A stretch of DNA of 23,518 nucleotides from SB15 sp964639245. GTDB lineage: Bacteria > Chloroflexota > Anaerolineae > Aggregatilineales > J027. The notes beneath the pieces were generated by a model. That model was not told where the DNA came from, ran no database searches, and worked only from the letters and a program-made list of their open reading frames with translations. The position numbers were made by a program, and so were the translations under genes. Positions 1 to 7,882 of the stretch are shown here, in pieces. The stretch's first letter is position 1, and every line of letters starts with the position of its first letter. Where the stretch lies: assembly GCA_964639245.1 (NCBI GenBank), contig CAZXCU010000038.1:1-23518 (forward strand), in the 5' to 3' direction.

Positions 1-287
1 CCAATTAAAATTGTGTTGCTGCTGCCATCCACAACCGTAGCATTATTGACGGGGGTGACTTGGGTCACAACAGGCGTGGCGGTGACTTCGCCAATCAAAA
101 GCGTGTTGCTGCTCCCATCAGAAATAGGGGCGTTGGTCGTTGGCGCTGGCAAAATAGGTTGCGGTGTAGCTTCTTCGACAAAACCGGTGTCGCTGCTCCC
201 ATCCGTACTATTTTCACCCGGAACAGAAGTAGGGATTTCAGGCCATGCGGTTGCTTCACTGATAATGATGGTATTGTTTGTGCCATC
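1..287 (-). repeat. Degenerate 28-30 codon tandem repeat in secreted protein
   Basis: Four copies, read on the minus strand, begin at 287, 203, 119 and 29; the last is cut by the edge. Each starts DG(S/T)(S/N)(N/D)T, then a short aliphatic stretch, then E(A/V)T and a Pro/Thr-rich spacer. Units one and two are both exactly 28 codons and unit three is 30. The DNA is also similar at the unit starts (GATGGCAGCAGCAACAC-like). The array may continue beyond the window. Confidence 0.8.
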
Positions 288-1226
288 GGTTGCGCTGGTC
301 GGAACAGCCGCAATTTCTTGAGTCGGAACTTCAACCAGGGGTTGTTCAATAGGGGTATCCACCACTTCAATCTGAATCGATTCGGCGGGCAAAAGTTCGG
401 GTTGAATCGCCGGATCGCCGCCGGAGGCCACAATGCCACCCGGATGGGTATACAAAACATATTGCCCATCGGCGGTGACAATTCCCTGATTTTCAAGCGG
501 CAGCCATGAACCATCCAACTGCTGATGAAAGAGAGTCAGCGCGGTAAATGGGGCGACTGGACGGCGCAGTGGCACAATGACTTCGACTGAATTGCCCGTT
601 GTCAACCCCTGCACATCCAGAATCGAACACCACCAAATTTCTCCGTATTCCGGCGGTGGGTTGAAATCGGCATTCAAAACGTTGACCGTTAAATTGGTCG
701 GTGTTCCCGCAATTTGTACCCCCGTTCCGCCTGCAAAAGTGAAATTTTCCGAGACGGTTACGTGCGAAGTTGTCTGTACAGCGGCTGTCGTTGGTGGCAC
801 TTCGATGAAATTTTCAACGAAGCGGTTATCCCATGTCATATAAAATTCAAGTTCGCTGGAAAGCCGTTGCGAGAGGGTAAAGGAAAATGGCTCAAGCGGT
901 GTTTCGGCGCTGACCCGCGAAATCTGCCAGATGAGGGTGAGTTGCCCTGCCCGATTCATGCGTACCACATCAAATTCAACCTGTTTGGGGACGAACATCT
1001 CAAGCAGTTCAACGTCGGCGGGGAGGGTCATTTCTACGCTGACATTCCGCAGTTCGGTATCATCGGTTGGTTTAATAAAAGTGGCGGTATACCGGACTCC
1101 CTGTGGCAATTGGAGACCGCGCAGAAAAATATTGGGCGCGATGATTGCCTGTCCCTGTGTGGGAGAAACACGATAAAAAGGCTGAATGATGAGGACAAGG
1201 ATGAAAATTATTTTGATAAAACGCAC
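1..1226 (-). CDS. Secreted repeat-containing protein, 3' end cut by window edge
   Basis: An uninterrupted reading frame of 408 codons runs from a GTG at 1226-1224 to the left edge, so the C-terminus is missing. The GTG is preceded by GGAGGG (1238-1233) at a 6-nt spacing; the nearby ATG at 1240 is in another frame, so GTG is the likely start. Residues 1-25 form a signal peptide (VRFIK followed by a hydrophobic stretch ending near PTQGQA). The next 250 residues look like beta-rich extracellular domains, with a central domain resembling a DUF11-like or Ig-like fold. After about residue 300 the chain becomes rich in T, P, S and E and contains four copies of a motif beginning DG-S/T-S/N-N/D-T. Probably exported to the envelope or outside. 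I recognise no enzyme motif, and the function is unknown. It is divergent from the aminotransferase at 1344. Confidence 0.8.
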   Translation of the reverse strand, partial: MRFIKIIFILVLIIQPFYRVSPTQGQAIIAPNIFLRGLQLPQGVRYTATFIKPTDDTELRNVSVEMTLPADVELLEMFVPKQVEFDVVRMNRAGQLTLIWQISRVSAETPLEPFSFTLSQRLSSELEFYMTWDNRFVENFIEVPPTTAAVQTTSHVTVSENFTFAGGTGVQIAGTPTNLTVNVLNADFNPPPEYGEIWWCSILDVQGLTTGNSVEVIVPLRRPVAPFTALTLFHQQLDGSWLPLENQGIVTADGQYVLYTHPGGIVASGGDPAIQPELLPAESIQIEVVDTPIEQPLVEVPTQEIAAVPTSATDGTNNTIIISEATAWPEIPTSVPGENSTDGSSDTGFVEEATPQPILPAPTTNAPISDGSSNTLLIGEVTATPVVTQVTPVNNATVVDGSSNTILI

Positions 1227-1343
1227 GAAAGACCCTCCATTGGATAGCCTCAGTCTAGCATGGAATACATGGGTCTATCCACAAAATAGAAAATTTTTTA
1301 TAAGTAGCGGTACAATCAACGAAAAGCACAGGAATTTTAAAAA

Positions 1344-2597
1344 ATGGAACATTTAGCCCCCGTCTGGACACACCTGACCGATAAAATTTTTGCACGCAGC
1401 GAAGGCATCTATGTCTATGATACCGATGGCAACCGCTATATTGATTTCACCAGTGGCATCGGCGTGACCAACACCGGACATTGCCACCCCAAAGTCGTTA
1501 AGGCCATTCAAGAACAGGCCGCGCAGATGATCTTTAGCCAGATGAACTGCACCATCTCCAACAAAGCGGTGGAACTCTCCGATGCGCTGGTGCCACTTTT
1601 GCCCCAAGGACTGGATTCGGTCTTTTTCTCCAATAGCGGCGCGGAAGCTACCGAAGGCGCGGTCAAATTGGCGAAAATGGCAACCGGACGCACCAATGTG
1701 ATTGCTTTTCAAAATGGCTTTCATGGGCGTACCGCGCTGACGATGGCCTTAACAGGCAGCAAAACGGTGTATCGGGCGGGCTACCAACCCCTCCCCGCAG
1801 GCGTATTTTTCACCCCCTTTCCCTATAGCTACCGTTACGGCTGGGACGAACAAACCACCGTGGAATTTTGTGTGCATGAACTGGAAATGGTGCTGAAATC
1901 GCAAACTGCCCCCGAAGAAACCGCCGCCATCATCATTGAACCGGTGTTGGGCGAAGGCGGGTATGTGCCTGCCCCCCCGCAATTTTTACGTGAGCTGCGC
2001 CGCATTTGTGATGAAACTGGCATTTTGCTGATTATTGATGAAATTCAAAGCGGATTCGGACGGACGGGTGAACTCTGGGCGCATACCCGCAGTGGCATTA
2101 CCCCCGATATTATGATTATGGCGAAAGGCTTGGCCTCCGGGATGCCGATGTCCGCCATTGCCGCACCGCGTCAACTGATGGAAAAATGGACACCCGGTTC
2201 GCATGGTGGCACTTATGGCGGCGGGAATGCGGTGGTGATGGCAGCCTCACTCGCCACACTGGACGCGATTCAAGAAGAAAAAATGGTCGAAAATGCCTGT
2301 AACATGGGTGAATGTTTGACCAACGGACTCAAGCAACTCCAGCAAGAATATCCCGTGATGGGCGATGTGCGCGGATGGGGGTTGATGGTGGGAACAGAAT
2401 TTACCGATGCCAACGGCAAACCCGCCTCTGATATTGCCAAGAAGGTCGCCAAAGAATGTGTGGATAATCGTTTGCTCTTGCTCACCTGTGGCACATACGG
2501 CAATGTGATTCGCTGGATTCCACCGTTGGTGGTCAACGAACCGCAAATTAACGATGGGCTGAATATCTTCGCAGATGCCCTTAAAAAACACGCCTAA
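1344..2597 (+). CDS. Class III aminotransferase, 4-aminobutyrate aminotransferase-like
   Basis: A PLP-dependent fold type I transaminase of 417 residues, the usual length for the GabT/ArgD/OAT family. Visible motifs are SNSGAEA (96-102) in the cofactor phosphate pocket, FHGRT (126-130), the IIDEIQSGFGRTG segment (230-242) with the PLP-binding Asp, and the Schiff-base lysine K261 in MAKGLASGMP. A TGG-rich segment near 215-225 of the C-terminal half (GTYGGG) is also family-typical. It would transfer an amino group from an omega-amino acid such as GABA to 2-oxoglutarate in the cytoplasm; the exact donor cannot be read from sequence. The start has AGGA about 10 nt upstream. No succinate-semialdehyde dehydrogenase lies beside it, so GABA as substrate is not supported by context. 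A strong terminator follows. Confidence 0.88.
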   Translation: MEHLAPVWTHLTDKIFARSEGIYVYDTDGNRYIDFTSGIGVTNTGHCHPKVVKAIQEQAAQMIFSQMNCTISNKAVELSDALVPLLPQGLDSVFFSNSGAEATEGAVKLAKMATGRTNVIAFQNGFHGRTALTMALTGSKTVYRAGYQPLPAGVFFTPFPYSYRYGWDEQTTVEFCVHELEMVLKSQTAPEETAAIIIEPVLGEGGYVPAPPQFLRELRRICDETGILLIIDEIQSGFGRTGELWAHTRSGITPDIMIMAKGLASGMPMSAIAAPRQLMEKWTPGSHGGTYGGGNAVVMAASLATLDAIQEEKMVENACNMGECLTNGLKQLQQEYPVMGDVRGWGLMVGTEFTDANGKPASDIAKKVAKECVDNRLLLLTCGTYGNVIRWIPPLVVNEPQINDGLNIFADALKKHA

Positions 2598-2600
2598 GCG

Positions 2601-2646
2601 AATGTGAGGTAGGGGATGCAGGCTATCTTCTGCCTCACATTTTATT
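2601..2646 (+). terminator. Rho-independent terminator after aminotransferase
   Basis: An 11-bp stem, 2601-2611 with 2631-2641 (AATGTGAGGTA against TGCCTCACATT, one U-G pair), followed by a T-rich tract. It begins 3 nt after the stop codon. Its T tract overlaps the stop codon of the converging gene at 2642. Confidence 0.75.
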
Positions 2647-3190
2647 TCAAGTATAAATTTTTTAACTTATAATAAGCTGAGGCTACTTTTTCATGATAAT
2701 ATTGTAATTCATCTAATACTATCAAGCACACATTTGCCATTTCATTTCTATCATCAGTTCCCTGATGCCGTAAGATTCCAGCGATTAAGGAATAACGAGT
2801 GCCATTTCTTGTGATGACATTATCTCCTTCAACCCATTGATAGGTATATCCAAAATATGCTTGAATGGCGTGAATCAAAATAGCCTGCTCTTCTGGATAC
2901 TTGGTCTTCACATCATCAATTTGGGTCAGGTGATGGAGTTCATTTCGTAAGTCTTGCGTTAGGATAATTTCCTCTCTAATTTTATCTAAAATGCGTTCCG
3001 TTTTTATGTTATTATCAAGAATAAGATTCCTGTAATTTGTAATGCTTGTTTTGTAATCTTCATGGATTTTATGAAAAGCGTGCCAAATAGGTTCGATGAA
3101 TTGCTCAAAATGTTTTTTGTTGATTTCCGACCTGTTTTTTGAAAAATCGGAAATAAGCTGAGTCAATTGGATGAAATCGCCAATGAGCAT
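2642..3190 (-). CDS. Hypothetical helical protein, possible HEPN-like motif
   Basis: A 182-residue protein I do not recognise. The ATG is well supported by GAGGG seven nucleotides upstream (in 3198-3202). No signal peptide or membrane segment is visible. The first 90 residues are strongly helical and charged, and end with RNELHH at 82-87, which fits the R-N-x3-H pattern of HEPN ribonucleases. The second half is mixed, with an ITRNGTRYSLIAGILRHQG stretch near 126-144 and a helical tail. Base composition is distinctly AT-rich compared with the aminotransferase and glutamine synthetase, as is that of its divergent neighbour, suggesting a shared acquired origin. The motif alone is weak evidence: in most HEPN proteins it lies nearer the C-terminus. 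Confidence 0.7.
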   Translation of the reverse strand: MLIGDFIQLTQLISDFSKNRSEINKKHFEQFIEPIWHAFHKIHEDYKTSITNYRNLILDNNIKTERILDKIREEIILTQDLRNELHHLTQIDDVKTKYPEEQAILIHAIQAYFGYTYQWVEGDNVITRNGTRYSLIAGILRHQGTDDRNEMANVCLIVLDELQYYHEKVASAYYKLKNLYLK

Positions 3191-3254
3191 TAAAAAGCCC
3201 TCATCATGAAATTTGATGTCAATTAAAGTATATTATTAAACTTGAATTGAGTAC

Positions 3255-4145
3255 ATGATTTTGCTAGATTGGGTTAAGAAGATGTTCAAACAGATAATTT
3301 TTTTGATGATTATTGTGTTGATGGGTGTTTTTGCTATTCCCGAAATCTTTGCTCAAGAGGATTCAGATTGCCGTGAAAAACGCGATTATTTCAGTTTAGG
3401 TGTGCAAGCCTTTGAGGAGGCGAATCAAGAAGATGCGCTTACAAATTTTAATTGCGTTTTAGAAGCAAATCCAAATAATGTAGAGGCGCTGCGATACCGA
3501 GGTATCATTTACTCTGATTTACAAAATTACCCCCTAGCACTTGCCGATTTTGATAGGGTTATCCAACTTGCCCCGGAAGATTTTCGGGGCTACTACCATC
3601 TTGGCCGAGCCTACTATGAGACAGAAACATTTGATAATGCGCTGGCAGACTTTGAGATGGCAATTTCATTCAGTCCAGAGGTGGCTGATCTTTATCTCGC
3701 TAGGGGACAGATTTATACAATGCTTGAAGCCTATGAACTCGCACTGCAAGATTTTGAACAAGCCCTTTCTCTCAATCCGAACTTGATTGAAGTCTATAAT
3801 GCGAGGGGCAGCGCCTACTACAAAATGGGCGAGTTGGATAAAGCGCTTGAGGAATGGGATTATTATGTGAGTAATCATCCCCTTGTTTTTGAAGTTTTGA
3901 GTCAGGGATTTCAGGCTTTAGAAGATGAAAATTATCTGGCTGCCCTCAATTATTTTAGTCAGCTATGGCTTGTGAGTGGTAGTAATCCTAAATATCATTT
4001 GGGTTTAGGACATGCTTATTATGGACTTGGCCTTTACACCGAAGCGCTAACGGCATATACCAACTACGTTGAATTATCTATAGACTCGATAGAACTGTTA
4101 GTCGTTGAGCGAATTGAAGAACTTGAAATACAGGTAAAGGATTAA
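3255..4145 (+). CDS. Exported TPR-repeat protein
   Basis: A 296-residue protein with an N-terminal signal peptide (hydrophobic core IIFLMIIVLMGVFAI, probable cleavage after IFAQ near residue 34) followed by about seven 34-residue tetratricopeptide repeats filling residues 43-290. Typical TPR positions are visible in each: LG.AY, A..DF and a final (N/S)P. Such proteins act as scaffolds outside the cytoplasmic membrane; no catalytic domain is present. The start is uncertain: ATG at 3255 has only a weak GAGT upstream, and ATG at 3282 (MFKQII...) would also give a good signal peptide. The gene is AT-rich and diverges from the gene at 3190 with only 64 nt between. An in-frame coding-like remnant follows its stop codon. 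Confidence 0.82.
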   Translation: MILLDWVKKMFKQIIFLMIIVLMGVFAIPEIFAQEDSDCREKRDYFSLGVQAFEEANQEDALTNFNCVLEANPNNVEALRYRGIIYSDLQNYPLALADFDRVIQLAPEDFRGYYHLGRAYYETETFDNALADFEMAISFSPEVADLYLARGQIYTMLEAYELALQDFEQALSLNPNLIEVYNARGSAYYKMGELDKALEEWDYYVSNHPLVFEVLSQGFQALEDENYLAALNYFSQLWLVSGSNPKYHLGLGHAYYGLGLYTEALTAYTNYVELSIDSIELLVVERIEELEIQVKD

Positions 4146-4259
4146 ATTTATAGGGGTGAAGCTATCCAAGCGGCGTTTGCTCAAATGTAGCAAATTGCAA
4201 CAGGCCACTTAGCCAAAGCGCACGAAGCAATGAGCTATTTTGTGAAATTTGCCAATTGA
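4146..4259 (+). pseudogene. Possible decayed coding remnant in frame after TPR gene
   Basis: Reading on in the TPR gene's frame past the TAA at 4143, the sequence gives a helical, protein-like string: about 14 codons including GEAIQAAFAQM, a TAG at 4191-4193, then QIATGHLAKAHEAMSYFVKFAN and TGA at 4257. The TAG sits where CAG would give Gln beside another Gln. The codon choice is coding-like. It may be the lost C-terminus of the TPR protein or the tail of a deleted gene. The piece is short, so chance cannot be excluded. Confidence 0.3.
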
Positions 4260-4309
4260 CGCGGGAAAATCGCACAATTCGATTTGGCAAAGGTTCACAA
4301 TCTATCAAG

Positions 4310-4338
4310 TTGAAAAAATACGTCTTACCCTATAAAAT
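4310..4338 (+). promoter_or_regulatory. Sigma-70-type promoter for glutamine synthetase
   Basis: TTGAAA at 4310-4315, a 17-nt spacer, then TAAAAT at 4333-4338. Transcription would start near 4345, just downstream of the ATG at 4342, which argues that translation begins at 4378 instead. No operator sequence is evident. Confidence 0.5.
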
Positions 4339-4377
4339 GACATGCTATCCAGTTTAGTACCCAATGAAGGTATAAGC

Positions 4378-5799
4378 ATGACTGATACACTGCGCGATTT
4401 CTTGGAAATCTCCTATGAGCAACTAGAGGAACTGAATCTTGAGGCCAAAGAACACCGCCTCAACCATACCCCGATGGATGTTTTGCGCGAAGAACGCATG
4501 AAATATCTGGCAGATGAAAAACGGATTAAAGCCGTCACCGTGTGTTTTAGTGACCTTGAGGGTCGCTTTCACATGCTGGATTACGACAAAAAATTCCTGC
4601 TCAAATCTGCCGACAATCTGACCTTCGATGGTTCGTCGGTGCGTGGTTTTTCGCAGCAGGCCGAGTCGGATTTGCGTTTAGGGATTGACTGGTCAGCATT
4701 CTATTGGCTGCCTTCGGATATTTTTGGTTCGGGCAAAGTGCTGGTTTTTGGCGAAGTCTTGGAACGCGACGGCACGCCCTACACGGCGGATATGCGCCTG
4801 AAATTGAAAAACTTCATTGCGGAACAACGTCAACAAAATGGCTTTACCTTCAATCTCTCGAATGAAATCGAAGGCTTCATTTTTAAAGGGCTGCACGCCG
4901 AACAGCGCTATGTCGAAACGGGCGAATTTGAATTTGTCTCCACCGGTGGGTACTACCACTCCCTGCCCGGCGATACCCTGCGCTCCTTTATTGACCGCGC
5001 CGCCGAAGTGCAGCGGGCGATGGGCTTTGCTAACGAAAAAGACCATCCCGAAGTTGCACCTTCCCAATTTGAAATGAACTACTCCTATGCAGAAGCGATT
5101 ATTGCGGCTGACCAGGTGCAGTTGTATAAGCTGCTCAGTCGTCAGGTGGCGCAACAGATGAACATGACCGCCAGCTTCCTGCCCAAACCCGTCACCGGGG
5201 TCAATGGTAGCGGGATGCACACCAATATGTCCATCTCCTCCAATGGCACAAACATGTTCTATCAAGCCGATGGCAAAGATGGCATTTCCGACTTTGCGTG
5301 GGATTTTGTGAAGCGTATTTTGAGTCACGGACGGGAAATCTGCTTGATTCTCAACCCGAGCGTCAATTCCTACCGCCGTCTTGACCCGCACTACGAAGCG
5401 CCTAACCAGATTAAAGCCTCCGCGATTGATCGTGGAAGTATGGTGCGTATTCCGATTGGCAATTCCCGTTCAGCACGTGTGGAAGTCCGTTCCATTGCGC
5501 CGGATGTCAACCCCTATCTGGCAATCTACACACTGTTCCGTACTGGCTTGGAAGGCACAATCGCCAAGAAACTGCCCACCGATGCCGTGCTGCCGGACAA
5601 CATCTACGATGCCATTGACGATTTCCGTGCGGGTAAATTTGTGAAACAACTGTTAGGGGATGAGGTCTGTGATCGGTATGCGTCGCTGAAACAGGCTTCG
5701 GCTGATCGCTGCCCACGTTTGCTTGGCAGCCGCATCAAACCTGCTGAAATTCAATTTCACCACGAAGTTACCAACCAGTTCTACTGGAACAATTTCTAA
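4378..5799 (+). CDS. Glutamine synthetase family protein (GSI-like)
   Basis: A 473-residue enzyme that would form glutamine from glutamate, ammonia and ATP in the cytoplasm. The N-terminal beta-grasp domain includes FDGSSVRGF (83-91). Catalytic positions line up with GSI: E163 and E165 in NEIEGF, E225 and E232 in the HPEVAPSQFE segment, NGSGMH with H281, R334, E340 in YEAP, R352 and R357, and E369/R371 in ARVEVRS. The residue two after H281 is Asn (MHTN), where E. coli-type enzymes have His. Y410 in NIYD resembles the adenylylated Tyr context but this does not prove adenylylation. The C-terminus ends HHEVTNQFYWNNF, unlike E. coli GlnA. I chose ATG 4378 because AAGG lies 7 nt upstream and the ATG at 4342 sits at the predicted promoter. 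A related gamma-glutamyl ligase is the main alternative. Confidence 0.85.
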   Translation: MTDTLRDFLEISYEQLEELNLEAKEHRLNHTPMDVLREERMKYLADEKRIKAVTVCFSDLEGRFHMLDYDKKFLLKSADNLTFDGSSVRGFSQQAESDLRLGIDWSAFYWLPSDIFGSGKVLVFGEVLERDGTPYTADMRLKLKNFIAEQRQQNGFTFNLSNEIEGFIFKGLHAEQRYVETGEFEFVSTGGYYHSLPGDTLRSFIDRAAEVQRAMGFANEKDHPEVAPSQFEMNYSYAEAIIAADQVQLYKLLSRQVAQQMNMTASFLPKPVTGVNGSGMHTNMSISSNGTNMFYQADGKDGISDFAWDFVKRILSHGREICLILNPSVNSYRRLDPHYEAPNQIKASAIDRGSMVRIPIGNSRSARVEVRSIAPDVNPYLAIYTLFRTGLEGTIAKKLPTDAVLPDNIYDAIDDFRAGKFVKQLLGDEVCDRYASLKQASADRCPRLLGSRIKPAEIQFHHEVTNQFYWNNF

Positions 5800-5814
5800 A
5801 CCGTGCTTGTATTC

Positions 5815-5844
5815 ATGGGGCGTTTGCTACGCCCCATTTTTTTT
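5815..5844 (+). terminator. Rho-independent terminator after glutamine synthetase
   Basis: A perfect 8-bp stem ATGGGGCG (5815-5822) with CGCCCCAT (5830-5837), a 7-nt loop and a run of eight T (5837-5844). It starts 15 nt after the stop codon and isolates the gene from the ATPase downstream. Confidence 0.9.
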
Positions 5845-5938
5845 GTCCTCTCAACACTCAGATAAAAAATCCCCATACGCAAAAACGAATAGTGGATGAT
5901 AAACTTATCTCACTATGTCCCCTCAAAGGTGTCAAACC

Positions 5939-7096
5939 ATGATCGAGCACATCCAGTTAAAAAATTTCAAAAGTATTCTTGCGGCGGATATTCCTCTCAA
6001 AAAACTCAATATTTTGATTGGTCGGAATGGTTCAGGAAAATCAAATTTTTTGAAGTTTTTTGAATTACTCCATGAAGGGGCAAATAAAAATTTTAACCCT
6101 ACCATCAATGCGCTTGGCGGGTTTTCGGAACTTATTCGTTATGATGCAACTGCGCCGTTACAATGGGAAATTACTTTTGGCGAGGTTCAGGGGATGGAAG
6201 CAATTTACTACGCGGGTGAAATCTCAAGACGCGGGGTAGGTTACACCATTAGTGTAGAGGAATTGTCGCGCCCACCTTACCCTACTCATACCAATCGGTT
6301 TAAATATTTATCCGTCACCAATGGTCGTGTGCGGATCTTAAAATATGATAATAATGAAACTGAAGCCCCTTACGATGAATCCGACCAAGAATTGGTCATT
6401 GCTCAAGTCCGTAACCGCGTGCGCTATCCCATTCTCTATGAAATTCAAGAAATGATGACCGATTGGCAAGTTTTTAGGGGATTTGGGAGTGAAGTCTTAC
6501 AGAATATTCGTGGTTCACAGCTATTTAATGTGGTTGAACCATTGCGACTAGATGTATCGGGCAAAAACCTCGTATCCATCCTACAACAACTTGCCAACCA
6601 ACCAGAATATCAGACAACTTACGAACAATTAATTGCCACCATGCAGGCGATTTTTCCCGATTTTGTTAAGTTTGATACGCCCATTAGCGCTGGCGGGATG
6701 GGGTCACTCAACTACCGCAGCCGAGATTTTAACAGACCCATTCCCGCGATTTCTATGTCCGATGGTCAACTCCGCTTTTTAGGGTTGCTCATGCTTTTGT
6801 TACAGCCCAACCCGCCATCATTAATAACGATTGATGAACCAGAAATAGGGTTGCATCCAGAGATGTTAGAAATTTTTGCCGAACTTCTTAAGCAGGCCTC
6901 CGAACGTACCCAACTTATTATTGCTACCCATTCCCCTCGATTAATAGATTTTATGGATCTAGATAATGTGATTTTAGTCGAACGGGAAGCGGGACACACC
7001 GTGCTAGAACGTCCCGATGCAGAGCGATTAAATCTCTGGTTAGACCGCTATACATTAGGCAAATTGTGGACAATGGGGAAATTAGCAGTTCGATGA
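5939..7096 (+). CDS. AAA/OLD-like ATPase (AAA_21 type), defence-module candidate
   Basis: A 385-residue ABC-type ATPase of the SMC/RecF/OLD group. Visible motifs: Walker A GRNGSGKS (28-35) right after an IQLKNFKSI beta-hairpin typical of RecF-like ATPases, signature-like SDGQLR (274-279), Walker B LITIDEPEIGLHP (about 294-306) and the switch IIATHSP (about 327-333). The chain ends soon after, so it lacks the C-terminal TOPRIM nuclease of full OLD proteins; that role may lie in the next gene, whose ATG overlaps this stop codon. The start at 5939 has AAAGG 9 nt upstream and gives the canonical MIEHIQLKNFKS N-terminus; an in-frame ATG at 5915 is less likely. Composition is AT-rich. ATPases of this kind paired with small TOPRIM-like proteins occur in anti-phage systems such as PARIS and AbiL. 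Confidence 0.85.
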   Translation: MIEHIQLKNFKSILAADIPLKKLNILIGRNGSGKSNFLKFFELLHEGANKNFNPTINALGGFSELIRYDATAPLQWEITFGEVQGMEAIYYAGEISRRGVGYTISVEELSRPPYPTHTNRFKYLSVTNGRVRILKYDNNETEAPYDESDQELVIAQVRNRVRYPILYEIQEMMTDWQVFRGFGSEVLQNIRGSQLFNVVEPLRLDVSGKNLVSILQQLANQPEYQTTYEQLIATMQAIFPDFVKFDTPISAGGMGSLNYRSRDFNRPIPAISMSDGQLRFLGLLMLLLQPNPPSLITIDEPEIGLHPEMLEIFAELLKQASERTQLIIATHSPRLIDFMDLDNVILVEREAGHTVLERPDAERLNLWLDRYTLGKLWTMGKLAVR

Positions 7097-7869
7097 CCCA
7101 TCTCCTCATTTTGTGCGAAGGTAAAACTGAAAAATATATCCTTGAATCCTTCCTCCGTCCCTATTGGCAGGTGCGCTTTCGGAGTGTCGAAGTTCAAAGT
7201 TACGATAGCAACCAAGAACTACGAAAAAATTTTAAGGCCGATGCAGAAAGGCAACTGACCCAAGAACTAGACTCCTGTGTTTTATGCGTGTTTGACCTCT
7301 ACCAAGAACCATTTGGCCTCTATGAACCGGATCATCTCACCCCCGCCGAAGGTTACACCCTCATTCGTGAACAGATGTACCTTCAAATCAACACCAAATT
7401 TCATCCCCGCTTTGGCGCATTTCCTGTGGTAATGGAGGTGGAAACTTGGTTGTTAGCTGACCCCGTGATTCAACAACTTCTCTCAGAAACGATAAACTTT
7501 CCTGAAACGATTTTTCATCCCTATAGTTTCCTTAGAGAAAATTATGCTCGTAGAAATAATAACTATAACAAAATCACCACAGGTGCTTTGTTGTTTTCAC
7601 AAGCTGCCGCGCAAAGGGTTTACGAGGATAACTGCCCTCATTTTAATCATCTGATAGAATGGCTTGTTAATCCACCCAATATCGCCAATCCTTCAGCAAA
7701 AAAAATTGCGGATGCTCAAGCAGAGTGGGAAAAACAGCGCGACGAAAAATATGCGCTATTTCTAAGATTAGAAAGCCAAGTGATAACTGATGACGATTTA
7801 GAGGCTGCTATCCTAGCCGAAAAGGAATATCAAGCCCATTTACTGACTTATGAGGACATTTTCAAGTAA
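7093..7869 (+). CDS. DUF4276 family protein, TOPRIM-like
   Basis: A 258-residue protein whose start codon overlaps the ATPase stop (ATGA at 7093-7096), so the two are almost certainly translated together. The N-terminus LILCEGKTEKY (E9, E13) resembles the TOPRIM first acidic motif; VLCVFDLYQEP (D68) occupies the place of the second motif and matches the D-x-Y style of DUF4276; VVMEVETWLLADP (E115, E117, D123) matches the conserved E.E..L..D stretch of that family. From these I infer a metal-dependent nuclease or similar effector controlled by the ATPase, by analogy with AriA/AriB of PARIS. No experiment supports this here. It ends 13 nt before the converging GNAT gene and no terminator is visible between them. 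Confidence 0.8.
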   Translation: MTHLLILCEGKTEKYILESFLRPYWQVRFRSVEVQSYDSNQELRKNFKADAERQLTQELDSCVLCVFDLYQEPFGLYEPDHLTPAEGYTLIREQMYLQINTKFHPRFGAFPVVMEVETWLLADPVIQQLLSETINFPETIFHPYSFLRENYARRNNNYNKITTGALLFSQAAAQRVYEDNCPHFNHLIEWLVNPPNIANPSAKKIADAQAEWEKQRDEKYALFLRLESQVITDDDLEAAILAEKEYQAHLLTYEDIFK

Positions 7870-7882
7870 AAAACGGCATATT

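Noticed and set aside
60..514. Open frames on both strands across the repeat region at the left edge
   Set aside because: They are alternative frames of the secreted protein read from 1226. That frame alone is open for its full length and has a signal peptide and a repeat register.
4342..4377. Earlier ATG giving 12 more residues to glutamine synthetase
   Set aside because: It lies at the expected transcription start of the promoter at 4310-4338 and has no ribosome binding site, while ATG 4378 has one.
4693..5391. Long open frame on the minus strand opposite the glutamine synthetase gene
   Set aside because: It has no family motif, its codon use is that of the opposite strand, and the plus strand is clearly a glutamine synthetase. 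Treated as an antisense shadow.
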